Assembly: GCA_934725345.1 (NCBI GenBank)
Contig: CAKVBG010000009.1
Location: forward strand, 1 to 25,544
DNA: 25,544 nt
Direction of reading: 5' to 3'
DNA from: an uncultured Eubacteriales bacterium
Lineage (GTDB): Bacteria > Bacillota > Clostridia > Oscillospirales > Acutalibacteraceae
This document shows, piece by piece, positions 24,075-25,544 of this stretch. Every line of letters begins with the position of its first letter. Position 1 is the stretch's first letter. A program made the translations under genes and the position numbers. The notes under the pieces are model-generated. The model was given only the letters and a program-made list of their open reading frames with translations, searched no databases and was not told the DNA's origin.

Positions 24075-24332
24075 TTGGCCGAAAGAAATATGAGAAAAGT
24101 TAAGATCGGTAAAGTCGTTAGTGACAAAATGGATAAAACTATTGTTGTAGCAGTTGAGGATAGCGTTAAACATCCACTTTATAAGAAGATTGTAAAACGC
24201 ATGAAACGTTTCAAAGCTCATGATGAGTCCAATGAGTGCAATATTGGTGACCGCGTGAAAATTATGGAAACACGGCCTTTGTCAAAAGAAAAGAATTGGA
24301 GACTCGTGAGTATAGTTGAAAAGGCAAAATAG
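24075..24332 (+). CDS. rpsQ: 30S ribosomal protein S17
   Basis: 85 residues, OB-fold protein that binds 16S rRNA early in assembly. The start is TTG 24075, 10 bp after GAGGAGG (24058-24064), giving MAERNMRKVKIGKVVSDKMD. The nearby ATG at 24065 is out of frame. KTIVVAVEDSVKHPLYKKIV, KAHDESNECNIGDRVKIMET and RPLSKEKNWRLVSIVEKAK are typical. It is followed by a 112-bp gap, unusually long inside this operon. Confidence 0.97.
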   Translation: MAERNMRKVKIGKVVSDKMDKTIVVAVEDSVKHPLYKKIVKRMKRFKAHDESNECNIGDRVKIMETRPLSKEKNWRLVSIVEKAK

Positions 24333-24365
24333 TTTTTATCTCGTTAAACGCTATTTGGCATGCGG

Positions 24366-24396
24366 TATTTGAAAATCAGGTTTTTGATTTCGAATA
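24366..24396 (+). promoter_or_regulatory. Hairpin in the rpsQ-rplN gap
   Basis: TATTTGAAAATCA and TGATTTCGAATA can pair as a 12-bp stem with one bulged A and one G-U pair, around a 6-nt loop. An A-run, not a T-run, follows, so it is not a plus-strand terminator. Role unknown; processing, stability or translational control are possible. Confidence 0.45.
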
Positions 24397-24444
24397 AAAA
24401 TGTCGAGAAATAATATTATGGTTGGTTAGGAGGAATAGTTCGCT

Positions 24445-24813
24445 ATGATACAGCCACAAACTCGTTTAAAAGTTGCTGATAACACTGGTGCGAAAGAAGT
24501 TATGTGTTTCAGAGTGCTCGGTGGAACCCGCAGACGTTACGCAAGAATCGGTGATGTTATAGTTGCTTCTGTTAAAAAAGCATCACCCGGAGGCGTTGTT
24601 AAAAAAGGTGACGTAGTTAAAGCCGTTGTAGTTAGAACGAAAGCTAAGACCAGAAGAAATGACGGTTCATATATATGCTTCGATGAAAACTCAGCAGTAA
24701 TAATAAAGGACGACAAGACGCCAAAAGGTACACGTATTTTCGGACCTGTATCCAGAGAATTGCGTGAAAAAGGATATCTTAAGATATCAAGTTTGGCTCC
24801 AGAAGTTCTCTAA
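24445..24813 (+). CDS. rplN: 50S ribosomal protein L14
   Basis: 122 residues, the invariant bacterial length. L14 forms intersubunit bridge contacts with 16S rRNA. MIQPQTRLKVADNTGAKEVM, RIGDVIVASVKKASPGGVVK, VVVRTKAKTRRNDGSYICFD and GTRIFGPVSRELREKGYLKI are highly conserved. The start is ATG 24445 after AGGAGGAA. rplX follows 16 bp after the stop. Confidence 0.98.
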   Translation: MIQPQTRLKVADNTGAKEVMCFRVLGGTRRRYARIGDVIVASVKKASPGGVVKKGDVVKAVVVRTKAKTRRNDGSYICFDENSAVIIKDDKTPKGTRIFGPVSRELREKGYLKISSLAPEVL

Positions 24814-24829
24814 TAGGAGGTGTTTGTTT

Positions 24830-25186
24830 GTGTTCAAAAGGAATAATAAAAATTTAGAAAAGCTTCACCGTAGCAAAATTCACTTGAAAACTGGCGACAA
24901 AGTTGTTGTTTTAAGTGGAAAAGATAAAGGTAAAGAAGGCAAAGTCGTAGCGGTTAGCCCAAAAGAAGGTAAGCTAATCGTTGAAGGCGTTAATATCGTT
25001 TCAAAGCACGTTAAACCCAGAAGAGCTGGGCAAGAAGGCGGTATTGTTAAAACCGAAGGAGCACTTTATGCTTGTAAAGTTCAGCTAATTTGCTCACATT
25101 GCGGAAAACCAACCCGTGTTGCTCACAAATTCATGGAAGATGGTAATAAAAAGCGTAGCTGCAAAAAATGCGGTGAAGTGCTGTAA
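24830..25186 (+). CDS. rplX: 50S ribosomal protein L24
   Basis: 118 residues from GTG 24830, 9 bp after AGGAGG (24815-24820). The frame is open back into rplN (24764), and TTG 24824 is a second option, but it has a spacing of only 3. The KOW motif LKTGDKVVVLSGKDKGKEGK identifies the family; L24 starts 50S assembly. The C-terminus keeps two CxxC pairs (CSHCGK and CKKCGE), the zinc-ribbon form found in some bacterial L24 proteins. About 12 extra N-terminal residues (MFKRNNKNLEKL) precede the usual start of the KOW region. Confidence 0.96.
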   Translation: MFKRNNKNLEKLHRSKIHLKTGDKVVVLSGKDKGKEGKVVAVSPKEGKLIVEGVNIVSKHVKPRRAGQEGGIVKTEGALYACKVQLICSHCGKPTRVAHKFMEDGNKKRSCKKCGEVL

Positions 25187-25197
25187 GGAGGAGAAGA

Positions 25198-25544
25198 ATG
25201 GCCAGGTTAAAAGATTTTTATAAAGAACAAGTAGTGCCGCAGCTTGTAAGTAAGTTTAATTATAAAAACGTAATGCAAGTACCTAAACTTGAGAAAATAG
25301 TTATCAACGTTGGCGCTGGTGAAGCAAGGGATAATTCAAAAGTTATAAATTCTATCCTTGAAGACCTTTCAGCAATTACAGGTCAGAAACCAGTTGTTTG
25401 TACCGCTAGAAAATCCGTTGCTAACTTTAAAGTTCGTGAAGGAATGAAAATTGGTGCTAAAGTTACTCTCAGAGGCGAGAAGATGTATGAGTTTATCGAC
25501 AGACTCTTCAATCTTGCACTCCCCAGAGTTAGGGACTTCAGAGG
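25198..25544 (+). CDS. rplE: 50S ribosomal protein L5 (3'-truncated by window end)
   Basis: The first 115 codons of L5, the 5S-rRNA-binding protein of the central protuberance. Translation gives MARLKDFYKEQVVPQLVSKF, then VPKLEKIVINVGAGEARDNS, ITGQKPVVCTARKSVANFKV and the start of the RGEKMYEFIDRL region, all typical. The ribosome-binding site AAGGAGGAG overlaps the rplX stop, 12 bp before ATG 25198. The sequence runs off the window; nothing suggests the gene itself is broken. Confidence 0.96.
   Translation, partial: MARLKDFYKEQVVPQLVSKFNYKNVMQVPKLEKIVINVGAGEARDNSKVINSILEDLSAITGQKPVVCTARKSVANFKVREGMKIGAKVTLRGEKMYEFIDRLFNLALPRVRDFR

Overview
The window comes from a low-GC Gram-positive bacterium, most likely a member of Bacillota/Clostridia. 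The evidence is AT-rich DNA, strong AGGAGG ribosome-binding sites, frequent TTG and GTG starts, the order of the S10-spc ribosomal operon, a LytR-CpsA-Psr protein, a VanY-type peptidase, and GluRS beside a separate GlnRS. The species cannot be named from the sequence. Several proteins look host-facing (a eukaryote-type deubiquitinase, MORN repeats, BspA-like leucine-rich repeats), so a eukaryote-associated lifestyle is plausible but inferred.

Layout. (1) Bases 1-8851, plus strand: the end of an O-antigen-ligase/polymerase-like membrane protein, endonuclease IV (nfo), a large calcineurin-like phosphoesterase with a predicted beta-helix tail, a membrane-anchored VanY-family carboxypeptidase, gltX and glnS. 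Two ATGA overlaps and short gaps suggest co-transcription. (2) Bases 8859-10024: a BspA-like LRR protein with its own promoter and signal peptide, ended by a strong hairpin that lies between convergent genes. (3) Bases 10026-16309, minus strand: a membrane sensor with a degenerate class III cyclase domain and TPR-like tail, a membrane-anchored MORN-repeat protein, and a USP (C19)-type deubiquitinase carrying a Nif11-like double-glycine leader. The deubiquitinase has its own near-consensus promoter. (4) Bases 16420-18894, plus strand: a predicted pseudokinase-TM-LysM protein and an LCP-family cell-wall glycopolymer transferase. (5) Bases 18891-25544: promoter, a structured leader of about 250 nt, then rpsJ-rplC-rplD-rplW-rplB-rpsS-rplV-rpsC-rplP-rpmC-rpsQ-rplN-rplX-rplE, with rplE cut by the window end.

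The most notable items are the deubiquitinase, which combines a complete-looking USP Cys/His/Asp set with a leader normally used by peptidase-containing ABC exporters; the neighbouring block of signalling and envelope proteins with degenerate catalytic domains; and an in-frame TAA at codon 170 of rpsC, which is otherwise intact. No tRNA, rRNA, CRISPR array, insertion sequence or phage gene was seen.
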